DNA of 36,412 nucleotides, taken from Sphaerotilus sp. (GTDB lineage Bacteria > Pseudomonadota > Gammaproteobacteria > Burkholderiales > Burkholderiaceae_C). The notes beneath the pieces were generated by a model. The model was not told where the DNA came from, did no database searches, and worked only from the letters and a program-made list of their open reading frames with translations. The DNA is taken from assembly GCA_013299055.1 (NCBI GenBank), contig JAAFKB010000036.1, positions 1 to 36,412 on the forward strand. Direction: 5' to 3'. Made by a program: the position numbers and the translations under genes. This document shows, piece by piece, positions 1-8,495 of this stretch. Position 1 is the first letter of the stretch, and each line of letters starts with the position of its first letter.

Positions 1-15
1 GACAGCGTCAGTCAT
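1..15 (-). CDS. Possible start of the next gene downstream of iolI (cut by left edge)
   Basis: On the minus strand, 18 bases after the iolI stop codon, an ATG at 15-13 is preceded by AAGGCGGG, a reasonable ribosome binding site, and reads M-T-D-A-V before the window ends. Its position suggests it is the next gene of the iolI transcription unit. Only five codons are visible, so no function can be given and the call may be wrong. Confidence 0.3.
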
Positions 16-33
16 CCCGCCTTGATGCCACGC

Positions 34-873
34 TCAGGCGGCGTTGGCAAGGGCGGCGACGCCCGCTTGCAGGTGCGCCATGCTGGCGGCCAGACGCGCT
101 TCGATGTCGGTGGCGGCGGCGATTTCTTCGGCAAACGGCTCGTAGGAGACGAAGCCGGTGTAGCCCGCGTCCAGCAGCGTGCGCAGTTGCGGGATGTTGC
201 CCAGGCGGTCCTCGCCGCCGACCAGCACGCGGTGGCCGTCGCGCATGTCGGACACGGGCACGGCCGCGTCTTCGACGCCGGAGATGTGGACCAGACCGGT
301 CCACGCGGGGAAGAACAAGCCTTCGCCGGCGAGGTGGTGGTGGAAGGTGTCATGCACGACGCGGAAGGTGCTGTCGGCGCCGATTTCCTCGAAGGCCCGC
401 ACGGCCTGCGACTTGCGGCGCACGGCGCATTCCTCGAAGCCCAGCGGCTCGACCAGCCCGACCAGCCCGTGGTCACGCAGGATCGGGCCGAGGGCAGTCA
501 GGGCGTGGACCAGCGCGGCGTGGCGCTCTTCGGCCGTGCGCTTGTCGCCGCGGTTGTTCGTCGGGCACAGCACCAGGGCTTCGGCGCCGCAGTCGCGGGC
601 GTACTGCGCCATGGCGATGGCTTCGGCTTCGCGCTCGGGGGTGAACTGCTCGAAACGCTGCAGCGCATTGATCGAGCGGATCGTCAGGCCGTGGGCCTTG
701 GCGATGGCGCCGATCTCGGTGGCCGGCACGCCGTCGCCGATCTCGATGTCGGGCAGGTCGTTGCGGATCTCGATGGCCGTGACGCCCAGGCGGCGCGCCA
801 TGGCGGCGAAGTCGGCGAAGCGCACACGCGGCACGGCCATGCGGTTGAGGGCGAAATGGAGGGTGTTGGTCAT
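34..873 (-). CDS. iolI: IolI-like sugar isomerase/epimerase (2-keto-myo-inositol isomerase type)
   Basis: A 279-residue TIM-barrel protein of the xylose-isomerase-like / AP endonuclease 2 superfamily. The predicted metal ligands sit almost exactly where they do in Bacillus subtilis IolI: E142 (in VEPLGF), D175 (in VHDTF), H196 (in LVHIS) and E245 (in SYEPF). From family knowledge IolI isomerises 2-keto-myo-inositol in the cytoplasm. The ATG at 873 was chosen because the protein then begins MTNTLHFALN, matching the family's first beta strand; the open frame extends further upstream but into non-conserved sequence. The start lacks a strong Shine-Dalgarno. It diverges from iolG across 238 bases, and the pairing of the two supports an inositol role. 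The exact substrate remains inferred, as these barrels are functionally diverse. Confidence 0.8.
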   Translation of the reverse strand: MTNTLHFALNRMAVPRVRFADFAAMARRLGVTAIEIRNDLPDIEIGDGVPATEIGAIAKAHGLTIRSINALQRFEQFTPEREAEAIAMAQYARDCGAEALVLCPTNNRGDKRTAEERHAALVHALTALGPILRDHGLVGLVEPLGFEECAVRRKSQAVRAFEEIGADSTFRVVHDTFHHHLAGEGLFFPAWTGLVHISGVEDAAVPVSDMRDGHRVLVGGEDRLGNIPQLRTLLDAGYTGFVSYEPFAEEIAAATDIEARLAASMAHLQAGVAALANAA

Positions 874-1022
874 GGAGGGCTCGCGGCTTGTTCGTGGATT
901 GGCAGGACGTGGCCGTGACTCTAGGCAGCGCTGCGCCGCCGCGCAGCAACCACCTTGACCATAAATGGTCAGCAGATCGGTGGCTCTTGGGGTCTGTCCG
1001 CTTGCCTGCAAAGGACAGGTTG

Positions 1023-1066
1023 TGGAAAATGTATTTCCAACTCAAGTTCGAATGAAAAATTGTTTC
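1023..1066. promoter_or_regulatory. Two operator-like palindromes in the iolI/iolG divergent region
   Basis: TGGAAA-N5-TTTCCA lies at 1023-1039 and GAAA-N5-TTTC at 1054-1066. They share the same arm-spacer layout and their centres are 29 bases apart, about three helical turns. They sit in the only AT-rich stretch of the 238-base gap and end 45 bases before the iolG ATG. IolR (RpiR family) of rhizobia and Caulobacter recognises GGAA...TTCC type palindromes, so an IolR-like operator is a reasonable inference. No iolR gene is visible in the window. Confidence 0.45.
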
Positions 1067-1111
1067 GACCTTGAGAGGCACCAGATTCCACAGTCCCAGG
1101 AGACTCTGTCC

Positions 1112-2107
1112 ATGAAAAATGTCGCCGTCTTTGGCGCCGGTCGCATCGGCCGCATCCACGCGTCTAACCTCGCCAGCCTGCCCGGCGTCAACCTCCAGTA
1201 CATCTGCGATCCCTTCGGCGACAGCGCCAGCCAGCTCTCGCAGCAACTCGGCGCCCAGGTCTCGACCATCGACGCCGTGCTGGCCGATCCGTCGATCGAC
1301 GTCGTCGCGATCACCTCGCCCACGTCCACCCACTCGGACCTGATCACCCGCGCCGCTGCGGCTGGCAAGCACATCTTCTGCGAGAAGCCGGTGGACCTGT
1401 CGGTGCCACGCGCCATCGCCTGCGGCGAGGCGGTCAAGGCGGCGGGGGTGGCCTGCATGATCGGCTTCCAGCGCCGTTTTGACCCGACGTTCAACGAAGC
1501 CCGCACCCGCATGGACCGCGGCGACATCGGCAACCCCGAGATGCTGATCGTCACCAGCCGTGACCCGGGCGCCCCGCCGGCCGAGTACATCAAGGCGTCG
1601 GGCGGCATCTTCCGCGACATGCTGATCCACGACCTGGACGTGTTCCGCTGGATCCTGTGCGCCGACGGCGACGAGGCCGAGTGGCTGAGCGCATCGGGTT
1701 CGGTGCTGACCGACCCGGCGATCGCCGAGCTGGGCGACTTCGACAGCACCGCCGTCACGATCCGCACGAAAAAGGGCCGCCTCTGCCAGATCAACACCAG
1801 CCGCCGGGCCGCGTATGGCTATGACCAGCGGTTCGAGGTGCTGGGGTCGGCCGGCATGTTGCAGTGCGGCAACCAGACCCCCAGCCAGGTCATCCAGTGG
1901 GACGCCAACGGCATTTCCAGCGACAAGCCCGAGCCGTTTTTCCTGCAACGCTACGCCGCGGCCTACAAGCTGGAACTGGCGCACTTCTTCGAGTGCCTGC
2001 AGACCGGCGCGCCGTTCCGCACGACGGTGGCCGATGGCGTGAAGGCGCAGATCCTTGCCGACGCCGCGTCCGAAAGCGCGGTCAGCGGCCAACCGGTGCG
2101 CTTCTGA
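1112..2107 (+). CDS. iolG: Inositol 2-dehydrogenase (Gfo/Idh/MocA family)
   Basis: A 331-residue NAD-dependent dehydrogenase, expected to oxidise myo-inositol to 2-keto-myo-inositol in the cytoplasm. The N-terminal Rossmann fold opens with GAGRIGRIH (residues 8-16). The catalytic lysine motif EKP is at 91-93 (K92), and the D-x3-H catalytic pair is D169 and H173 in RDMLIHDLD, all spaced as in characterised inositol dehydrogenases. The start at 1112 is supported by CAGGAGA about ten bases upstream and by the glycine-rich motif falling at the usual distance from the N-terminus; the frame stays open upstream but without conservation. The stop overlaps the ATG of the next dehydrogenase, so the two are translationally coupled. 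Family members also act on other sugars, so substrate is inferred from iolI next door. Confidence 0.85.
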   Translation: MKNVAVFGAGRIGRIHASNLASLPGVNLQYICDPFGDSASQLSQQLGAQVSTIDAVLADPSIDVVAITSPTSTHSDLITRAAAAGKHIFCEKPVDLSVPRAIACGEAVKAAGVACMIGFQRRFDPTFNEARTRMDRGDIGNPEMLIVTSRDPGAPPAEYIKASGGIFRDMLIHDLDVFRWILCADGDEAEWLSASGSVLTDPAIAELGDFDSTAVTIRTKKGRLCQINTSRRAAYGYDQRFEVLGSAGMLQCGNQTPSQVIQWDANGISSDKPEPFFLQRYAAAYKLELAHFFECLQTGAPFRTTVADGVKAQILADAASESAVSGQPVRF

Positions 2108-3135
2108 TGACCTCCGCTCGTTTGCGCGTCGGCATCGCCGGCCTCGGTCGTCTGGGTCGGCGCCATGCCGAAGCCCTGGCGTTTTCCACCCGCCACGTCG
2201 ATCTGGTGGCCGCGTGCAGCCCGGTCGAGGCGGAGCGCGACTTTGCTGGCCGCGAGCTGGGCATCGCGGCAGATCGGCTCTACGCGGAGTTCGACGCCTT
2301 TGTCGCCGATCCTGGCCTGGACGCCATCGTGCTGGTCACGCCGACCTCGCTGCACGCCGACCAGGCGATCGCGGCCTTGAAGGCCGGCAAGCACGTCTTC
2401 ATCGAGAAGCCGCTGGCGCTGAACCTGCCGGACTGCGAGCGCGTGCTGGCGGTCGCGGCCGAGCATCCCGCGCAGGTGGCGATGGTCGGTTTCGTGCGGC
2501 GCTTCGATCCGAGCTACCGCAACGCGGCGGCGGCGGTCGAGGCGGGCGAGATCGGGCGGCCGTTCCTCGTGCGTTCGCAGACCTGCGACAAGAACGACCC
2601 GGACGGCTTTTTCGTGCGGTTCGCGCCCACGTCCGGCGGCATCTTCATGGACTGCAGCGTCCACGACATCGACCTGGCGCGCTGGCTGCTCGGTCGGCCG
2701 AAGGCGCTGCGGGCGTTTGCCAGTGGCTCCATCGTGCTGCACCCCGGTCTGGCCGACTGTGGCGATGTGGACAACGGGCTGGCGATCGTCGAGTTCGAGG
2801 GCGGCGCGAAGGCGGTGTTCTACGCTTCGCGCACGCTGGCGCATGGGCACGAGACGACGACCGAGGTGATCGGCACGGCCGGCAAGCTGCTGGTCGGCGA
2901 GCACGCAGCGCGAGACCGGGTGATCCGCAGCGACGCGGGCGGGGTGTCGCACGCGGTGCTCGGTGATTTCCACGAGCGGTTCGAGGCGGCGTTCGCGCAC
3001 GAGATGGCGGCGTTCGTGGCCGCTTGCCGTGGGGTGGAGCCGCTGACGCTCACGCTGTCGGACGCGATGGAAGCCACGCGGATCGGGCTGGCGATCACGC
3101 GGTCGCTGCGGTCGGGGATGCCCGAGGCGGTGTGA
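2107..3135 (+). CDS. Second Gfo/Idh/MocA dehydrogenase (scyllo-inositol or related polyol)
   Basis: A 342-residue paralogue of the preceding IolG. It has the nucleotide-binding motif GLGRLGRRH near residues 11-19, EKP with K101, and the catalytic pair D182 / H186 in MDCSVHDID. Its ATG overlaps the iolG stop codon (ATGA at 2107), so the two are almost certainly one operon. In several bacteria a second dehydrogenase acts on scyllo-inositol (IolX/IolW) or interconverts inositol isomers, which would fit a two-dehydrogenase cassette. The sequence alone does not decide the substrate. It ends 30 bases from the convergent bcsC stop. Confidence 0.8.
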   Translation: MTSARLRVGIAGLGRLGRRHAEALAFSTRHVDLVAACSPVEAERDFAGRELGIAADRLYAEFDAFVADPGLDAIVLVTPTSLHADQAIAALKAGKHVFIEKPLALNLPDCERVLAVAAEHPAQVAMVGFVRRFDPSYRNAAAAVEAGEIGRPFLVRSQTCDKNDPDGFFVRFAPTSGGIFMDCSVHDIDLARWLLGRPKALRAFASGSIVLHPGLADCGDVDNGLAIVEFEGGAKAVFYASRTLAHGHETTTEVIGTAGKLLVGEHAARDRVIRSDAGGVSHAVLGDFHERFEAAFAHEMAAFVAACRGVEPLTLTLSDAMEATRIGLAITRSLRSGMPEAV

Positions 3136-3142
3136 CCTCCGC

Positions 3143-3160
3143 GACCGGGCGCCGCCGGTC
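3143..3160. terminator. Short GC hairpin between convergent genes
   Basis: GACCGG and CCGGTC form a 6-bp stem with a 6-base loop in the 30-base gap between the convergent stops of the second dehydrogenase and bcsC. There is no T run, so it could help stop transcription from either side only weakly. Confidence 0.25.
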
Positions 3161-3165
3161 AGCGG

Positions 3166-6100
3166 TCAGTACCCCGTCGGTCCTCCCGGCATCTGCAGCC
3201 CGACTCCACCCAGCCCGCTGCGTGGCTCCAGGCTCAACCGCAGGTAGATCGATCCGCTGCTCTGCGTGTACTGCGAGGCCCGCTCCAGTCCCAGTCGGGT
3301 GCCGATGTCGAGGTGGCGGTTGATCTGGTATTCCAGCGCACCGCCCAGGTTGAGCACCATGCCGGAGTCGCTGCGCGCGGCGTACGCGGCCGACGGCGCC
3401 AGCTTCTGCCCAGCCAGTGTGTCGAGCGCGGCTTGCGCTGCGGCGTCGGTGGGGAAGTAGGGCGCTGCGTCCTCGCGGGAAGCCTGCAGACCCGCCGAGC
3501 CTTGCAGCCCCCAGCTCAGCCGCCCGCTGCGGCCCACCCAGTTCACGGGCACCGTCAGCGCCAGCAGGTGCTGCGGGCTGAAGTAGCCACCGTGGCCGAC
3601 GGTGTAGCCGCTCAGGTTGCGCCGGTAGCTCTGGTAGCCGAGGTTCATGCCGATGTCGATCTGCGAGTCGGCCAGCCGCTGCGCCTGCCAGTAGCTGCCC
3701 GCGCCCAGCTCGAACCGGCTGTTGCTGGCCACGCGCTCGCCGGTGAAGGCATGCAGTCCGCCGTAGCCGAACACGCCGACCTCGGCCTGCTCCCACGCCA
3801 CCTGCGTGCGCACCCCCGTGGCCCGCACACCCCCCCAGACCCGGCCGCTGCGGATGTCCTTCGTGCCGGCAAACGCCAGCAGGCTGTCGGTGAGGGCGCG
3901 GCGCGAGGCGTCCACCGTCAGCACCAGCCCCGGCGACACTTCGTCCTGGTAGCGTACCCCGCCCACCACATCGACCACCGCGAAGCCCACCGGTGTGGTG
4001 CCGATGTCCGCACTGAGCGTGCGGGTCTTCAGGCCGACCGCCATGCCGACGCCCGAGTCACTCTGGGTGGGCGCGACCAGGGCAGCCGCGTCGTCCAGCG
4101 CCAGCGAGCCGCTGCGGGCACGTGAGCCCACGCTGACCTGTCCGGCATTGGCGACGACCGGGGTGATCTTCACGCTGACCTGACCGACGCCCTCGATGGT
4201 CTTGCGGGCCTCGATCGGCGTCTGCACGAGGTCGAGCTGGCCGAGGCCGGCTTCCCCGCTGCGCGAGCGGATCACGCTGCCCATCTCGACGCTGGTGCGG
4301 CCATGGGCCACCTGGACTTCAGAGAGTTCGTCTGCCAGCGTGCGGGCCGGACGGGCGACGATGTGGCCGGTGGGCTGTCCCGTGGGCTGCCCTGCGCTGG
4401 TGGGCGGGAGCTGGTCGAGGTTCATCTGGTTCAGCGCCAGCGCCAGCGCGGGCGCTGGATAGCCACCGCCGCCGGGCTGTGGCAGGGCGCGCGCCACGGG
4501 CACCGGCACGGGCACGCCCCCCGCGATCAGCGTGCGCGAGCGCCCATCCGCCGCGTGCGCCGCGAAGGGGTTGCTCGCCATCCGGGGCTGGCCCCACTGC
4601 AGCGGCTGCTGCGGCTGTTCGGCGGCGATGGCGGCGCGCAGGTACTCGGCCGACTTGCCGAACTGGCCCAGTGCCCTGTGGTGGCGGGCGTACTGGGCCA
4701 GCACGGCCGGGCTGCCGGGGGCCAGGCGGCTGGCTTCCTGCAGGGCCATCCTGGCGGTGTCGTGGTCCTTCTGGGCGTCGGCGGCACCGGCCAGTCCGAG
4801 CCAGCCGTCGAGCTGGTCGGGCTGTTTCTGCAGGACGGACTCGAAGAGCGCACGCGACTGGGCGTGGTCGCCAGCGGCCGTGTAGAGCCGCGCCAGCGCC
4901 ATCTGCAGCCGCGGATCCTGCGGGCGCTCCTGCAGCACAGGCGCCATGGCTTCCCAGGCGTTGTAGAGGTCGCCGCCTTCGCGCAGCTGGTCGGCCTGGC
5001 GCAGCGACAGGGCGATGCGCAGCTCGTCGAAGTCGCGCCGCTGGCCCGCGGTGAGCGGCTGCGCGGCGAGCTGGCGCAACACGCCGGCCAGCTCTGCGTC
5101 CTGCCGCGTCTGCAGCAGCAGCGCGGCGTGGCGCAGCCGCAGCCCGGCGCCGGCCTGCGGCTGGGCGGCCAGCGTGGCGCGGATGAGCTGTCCAGCGCGT
5201 GCTTCGTCGCCCAGCGCCAGCCGCGCCCCGGCCACGGCGCCCACCATGTCGGGGTCCAGCCCGGCGGCGGCTTCGGCTTCCACCAGCAGCGCCTCGGCCT
5301 GCCAGCGTTGCCCGGCGCGGGCCTGGGCCACGGCGTCGTCGGCCTGCGCCTGCACGGTCAGGCGGCGTTGCAGGCGGCCGATCTCGGTGCTGCGCTCGCG
5401 GGCGGGGACTTGCTCCAGCGTCTGCAGCGCGCCGGGCCAGTCTTTCAGCTCCGACTGCAGCAGCGCGCGGGCCAGCAGTGCCTCGCCCGGATGCGCGGCG
5501 GGCACGACGAAGGCGTCCACCTGCTGCCGGGCGGCGTCGGGGCGGTTCTGGCGCATCAGCAACTGGCCGAGCGACAGCCGCACCCACGGCGAGCCGGGCG
5601 CTGTCGCCACCGCCTGCTCCAGCAGCGCCTGCGCGCCCGCCAGATCGCCGCGCTGCTGCGCCAGATCGGCCTGCAGGCGCATCTGACCGGCCTTCAACCC
5701 GCGTTCGCCGCCGAGCCGGGCGAGCACGTCGGCGTCGATGCGCTGCAGGTGGGCCTTTTGCGGCTCGCTGCGGCCCGAGGCGCCGAGCACCTGGTAGAGA
5801 CCGGCATTGGCGCGCAGGTGGCGGGCGTCGGCGCGCAGGGCTTCGCGGAAGGCGGCGTCCGCGCCGAGGAACTGGCCTTGCTCCGCCAGCAGCTCGCCCA
5901 GCAGCGCCTGGCCTTCCGGTTCCTTCGGATCGGTCTCGACGGCGCCCTTGGCCAGCCGGGTGGCGCGGTCGAGGTCGCCGACCTGGCGGGCGGCCTGCGC
6001 GTCGTGGACCGCCTGCCAGTGCATGGCCGAGCGGTAGACGGGCTGCCAGCGGGTGCCGGCGGCGCCGTTGGTCGCGGCGCTGGCGCGGCCGAGCAGCTCG

Positions 6101-7230
6101 CCGGCCTCGGCGAAGCGGTCCTGGCGCATGCGCACGATGCCCAGCCCGGCCAGCGCGTCGGTGTCGTCGGGGCGTTGCTTCAGGGCGGCTTCGAAGCGTT
6201 CGGTGGCGGTCTTCACGTCTCCGTTGTCGAGCGCGGTGAAGCCCTGGCGGATGGCGGGGTGCGGCGCGGGCGTGCGCGGCGCAGCGGCAGTCGCCGCCGC
6301 GGGCCTGCGGGACGTGGCGGTGGTGCTGGCGGCGGTGGCGGCCTTGCCGGGCTGGCCGAGCGTGGCCAGCTTGCTGTTCAGCTCGGCGTCGTCGCCGACG
6401 CTGGCCAGGTACTGGCGGATCAGCGGCGCATCGGGGCTGCGGGCGTCCATCCAGACCAGCGCCTGTCGCCAGGCGGCGCGGGCGTCCTTCTGGACTTGCG
6501 GCGGGGCGTCGGACTGGCTGGCGAGCGCGGACAGGCGGCGGATGGCGTCGCGGCGGGTCGGCTCGCGGTAGCTGAGGTGCTTGGCCAGCGCCAGCGCCGG
6601 GCCGGGCTGGGCGGGCGCCGTCTGGCTGAGGCGCTCCAGTCCGCGCCGGGCTTCGTCCCAGCCTTCGCGGGTGCCGCCGAGGGTCTGGTAGTACTCGGTC
6701 GCCAGATCGTCTCCGGGAGGCTGCTCGCCCAGCGCCTGCTTGTAGGTGCGGGCGGCGGCTTCGGTCTGGCCGGCCTGCGCGTACTGGCGGGCGGTGGCGA
6801 TCAGCGCCTGGTTGGAGGTCTGGGACTGGGCCTGGCGGGTCAGCGCGCCCAGTCCGGGGTAGTCCGGGCGGACCTGGCGCAGGCGCTGGAGGTAGGTGCT
6901 GGCCTCGTCGTAGCGGCCGGCTTCCACGCTCTGGGTCGCCAGACCGAAGAGCGCGTCCGGCTGGCGCGGATCGACGCCGAGCAGCTTCTGCCAGGTCTGG
7001 CCGGCCAGATCGCCCCGGCCGCGCTGTTGCCAGTGGCGTGCCTGCTCGATGAGTTGCTGCGCGGTGGTGCGGGTCGCGCTGGTGTCGGCCGCAGGGGTGC
7101 CGGGAACCGCAGGCGGGGTGGGGGCGGCGACAGCCAGACCGGACACCAGGCCCAGGCAGGCCAGCGCGGTCCGGGTCTGCGCCGGGCGGCGGGCGGGACG
7201 GTCGGGGATCGGGGTGGACGGGTGCTTCAT
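3166..7230 (-). CDS. bcsC: Cellulose synthase outer-membrane export subunit BcsC
   Basis: A 1354-residue protein with a signal peptide (hydrophobic stretch around residues 22-37, ending near AAPTPPA). A very long run of tetratricopeptide repeats covers roughly residues 60-880. A C-terminal BcsC-type beta-barrel domain begins near residue 965 (LSEVQV, then SVEMGSVIRSR) and ends in an aromatic residue. In cellulose secretion the TPR superhelix spans the periplasm and the barrel forms the outer-membrane exit pore. The start at 7230 was chosen because it precedes the signal peptide and overlaps the bcsZ stop as ATGA; the longer open frame upstream is antisense-like read-through of bcsZ in another frame. 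It is the last gene of the bcs operon. Length is typical for BcsC of betaproteobacteria. Confidence 0.93.
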   Translation of the reverse strand: MKHPSTPIPDRPARRPAQTRTALACLGLVSGLAVAAPTPPAVPGTPAADTSATRTTAQQLIEQARHWQQRGRGDLAGQTWQKLLGVDPRQPDALFGLATQSVEAGRYDEASTYLQRLRQVRPDYPGLGALTRQAQSQTSNQALIATARQYAQAGQTEAAARTYKQALGEQPPGDDLATEYYQTLGGTREGWDEARRGLERLSQTAPAQPGPALALAKHLSYREPTRRDAIRRLSALASQSDAPPQVQKDARAAWRQALVWMDARSPDAPLIRQYLASVGDDAELNSKLATLGQPGKAATAASTTATSRRPAAATAAAPRTPAPHPAIRQGFTALDNGDVKTATERFEAALKQRPDDTDALAGLGIVRMRQDRFAEAGELLGRASAATNGAAGTRWQPVYRSAMHWQAVHDAQAARQVGDLDRATRLAKGAVETDPKEPEGQALLGELLAEQGQFLGADAAFREALRADARHLRANAGLYQVLGASGRSEPQKAHLQRIDADVLARLGGERGLKAGQMRLQADLAQQRGDLAGAQALLEQAVATAPGSPWVRLSLGQLLMRQNRPDAARQQVDAFVVPAAHPGEALLARALLQSELKDWPGALQTLEQVPARERSTEIGRLQRRLTVQAQADDAVAQARAGQRWQAEALLVEAEAAAGLDPDMVGAVAGARLALGDEARAGQLIRATLAAQPQAGAGLRLRHAALLLQTRQDAELAGVLRQLAAQPLTAGQRRDFDELRIALSLRQADQLREGGDLYNAWEAMAPVLQERPQDPRLQMALARLYTAAGDHAQSRALFESVLQKQPDQLDGWLGLAGAADAQKDHDTARMALQEASRLAPGSPAVLAQYARHHRALGQFGKSAEYLRAAIAAEQPQQPLQWGQPRMASNPFAAHAADGRSRTLIAGGVPVPVPVARALPQPGGGGYPAPALALALNQMNLDQLPPTSAGQPTGQPTGHIVARPARTLADELSEVQVAHGRTSVEMGSVIRSRSGEAGLGQLDLVQTPIEARKTIEGVGQVSVKITPVVANAGQVSVGSRARSGSLALDDAAALVAPTQSDSGVGMAVGLKTRTLSADIGTTPVGFAVVDVVGGVRYQDEVSPGLVLTVDASRRALTDSLLAFAGTKDIRSGRVWGGVRATGVRTQVAWEQAEVGVFGYGGLHAFTGERVASNSRFELGAGSYWQAQRLADSQIDIGMNLGYQSYRRNLSGYTVGHGGYFSPQHLLALTVPVNWVGRSGRLSWGLQGSAGLQASREDAAPYFPTDAAAQAALDTLAGQKLAPSAAYAARSDSGMVLNLGGALEYQINRHLDIGTRLGLERASQYTQSSGSIYLRLSLEPRSGLGGVGLQMPGGPTGY

Positions 7231-8495
7231 GGCAGGGGGCAGCGGGTGGACGACGAAGAAGGGTTGCGCAGCAGGCGGCCGTGGCGGTCGCAGCGCCAGC
7301 GTTGCTGCAGCCAGCCCGTGCTGAACAGGGCCAGGGCGTGGTCGTAGTAGCGCAGGCGGGTGCCGCTGGCGCAGGTCTGGCCGAGCTGGTCGGCGAGGTG
7401 GCGGGCGCCGGCGCAGTCGCCCAGGCCGACCAGATACGGCTGCAGCGCGGCGGCGAAGCCGGGCGGGGCGGTGCCGCGGGTCTGGGTGGCGAGGTCGGGG
7501 CCGGGCGGGGTGCGGGTGGACAGGCGCTCGGGCAGGGTGGCGCCGCGGGTGTGGCGCTGCAGGCCGGACAGGCCCTGCAGCAGCGCCGGCCGCAGCGGGT
7601 CGTCCAGCGGCGCGACGCCCGCCCAGAGGTAGCAGCGGATGGCGTCGTAGCTGCCGGTGTCGCCGTGCTGGGGGTCGGCGATCCAGTGGCCGCGCAGCGG
7701 GGCGGAGTGCTGCACCACCCAGGTGGCCCAGTCGGGGGCCAGGCCGTGGGGCGCCAGGCCAGCCAGCGTGCGCACCGACTGCTCGGCCAGCACGGTCCAC
7801 GGGCCAGCCGGGTCGGCGCTGGCCAGCCCGCGCAGCAGGTGCAGGGGCGCGTAGCTCGGGTTGAAGCGCCAGCGCAGCCGGTCTTCGCTGACAAAGCCCT
7901 GCGGCCCCGGCAGCAGCATCGTGCCCAGGCCGGGCACCTCGACGACCTCTTCCTTCTGGATACGCGCCAGCAGCGCCCGGCCTTCGCTGGCCAGCGCGGG
8001 GGCGTCCCAGAGTCGGGCGGCCTCGATCAGCGTCCAGGCGATCCAGAGGTCGGCGTCGCTGGCGGCGTTGGGGTCGAGCACGCCCCAGCGGCCGTCGCGC
8101 TGGCGGCCCCATTGCCAGGCCGGCAGCCGCGCGCCCAGGTCGCCGCCGCACAGGTTGCGCCGCGTCCACTGCAGCATCTGCTCGAAGCGCGCCCGGTCGT
8201 TGGCCACCAGCGCGAAGAACAGGCCGTAGGACTGGCCTTCGGAGGTGCTGACGCGGGCCTCGGTGTCGGGGTCGAGCACCCGGCCGTCGGGCTGCAGGAA
8301 CAGGCGCACGAAGCTGGCCCACAGCGCTTCGAAGTCGTCGCAGGCCAGCCGCGGCGCCGGGCCGGGGGCGGCGCAGGCGGTGCTGGCAAGGGCGCTGGTG
8401 CTCACGGCCAGTGTGCCCAGCCGCTGCAGCACCTGCCGTCGGCGCAGGTCGGGCCGCGGCTCAGGTCGATGCACCGGCATGGCGTCGCATGGCAT
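7227..8495 (-). CDS. bcsZ: Endo-1,4-beta-glucanase BcsZ (glycoside hydrolase family 8)
   Basis: A 422-residue periplasmic cellulase of the synthase operon. The family-8 hallmark STSEGQSYG carries the catalytic acid at E86, and the second catalytic acid is D284 in SYDAIR. An RRRQVL motif followed by a hydrophobic, Ala-rich stretch (residues 18-43) suggests a signal peptide, possibly Tat-type. BcsZ trims nascent glucan chains and is needed for normal cellulose output. Start codons at 8495, 8490 (other frame) and 8480 compete; 8495 and 8480 are in frame and both overlap the end of bcsB, so the true N-terminus is uncertain by five residues. The stop overlaps the bcsC ATG, showing translational coupling. 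Confidence 0.92.
   Translation of the reverse strand: MPCDAMPVHRPEPRPDLRRRQVLQRLGTLAVSTSALASTACAAPGPAPRLACDDFEALWASFVRLFLQPDGRVLDPDTEARVSTSEGQSYGLFFALVANDRARFEQMLQWTRRNLCGGDLGARLPAWQWGRQRDGRWGVLDPNAASDADLWIAWTLIEAARLWDAPALASEGRALLARIQKEEVVEVPGLGTMLLPGPQGFVSEDRLRWRFNPSYAPLHLLRGLASADPAGPWTVLAEQSVRTLAGLAPHGLAPDWATWVVQHSAPLRGHWIADPQHGDTGSYDAIRCYLWAGVAPLDDPLRPALLQGLSGLQRHTRGATLPERLSTRTPPGPDLATQTRGTAPPGFAAALQPYLVGLGDCAGARHLADQLGQTCASGTRLRYYDHALALFSTGWLQQRWRCDRHGRLLRNPSSSSTRCPLP

Noticed and set aside
473-2092. Minus-strand frame of 539 codons opposite iolG
   Set aside because: Overlaps iolG entirely in antisense and crosses the divergent promoter; no family resemblance.
3166-7230. Repeated TPR-coding DNA considered as a DNA repeat array or CRISPR
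   Set aside because: The repeats are degenerate protein repeats without conserved spacer-repeat structure; no CRISPR array or cas gene is present anywhere.
4303-7347. Plus-strand open frame of 1014 codons antisense to bcsC
   Set aside because: Low-complexity Gly/Arg/Ala/Gln composition with no domain; a typical antisense shadow of a high-GC TPR gene.
7231-8322. N-terminal extension of bcsC into bcsZ
   Set aside because: The extension is out-of-frame translation of bcsZ; the signal peptide and ATGA overlap fix the start at 7230.
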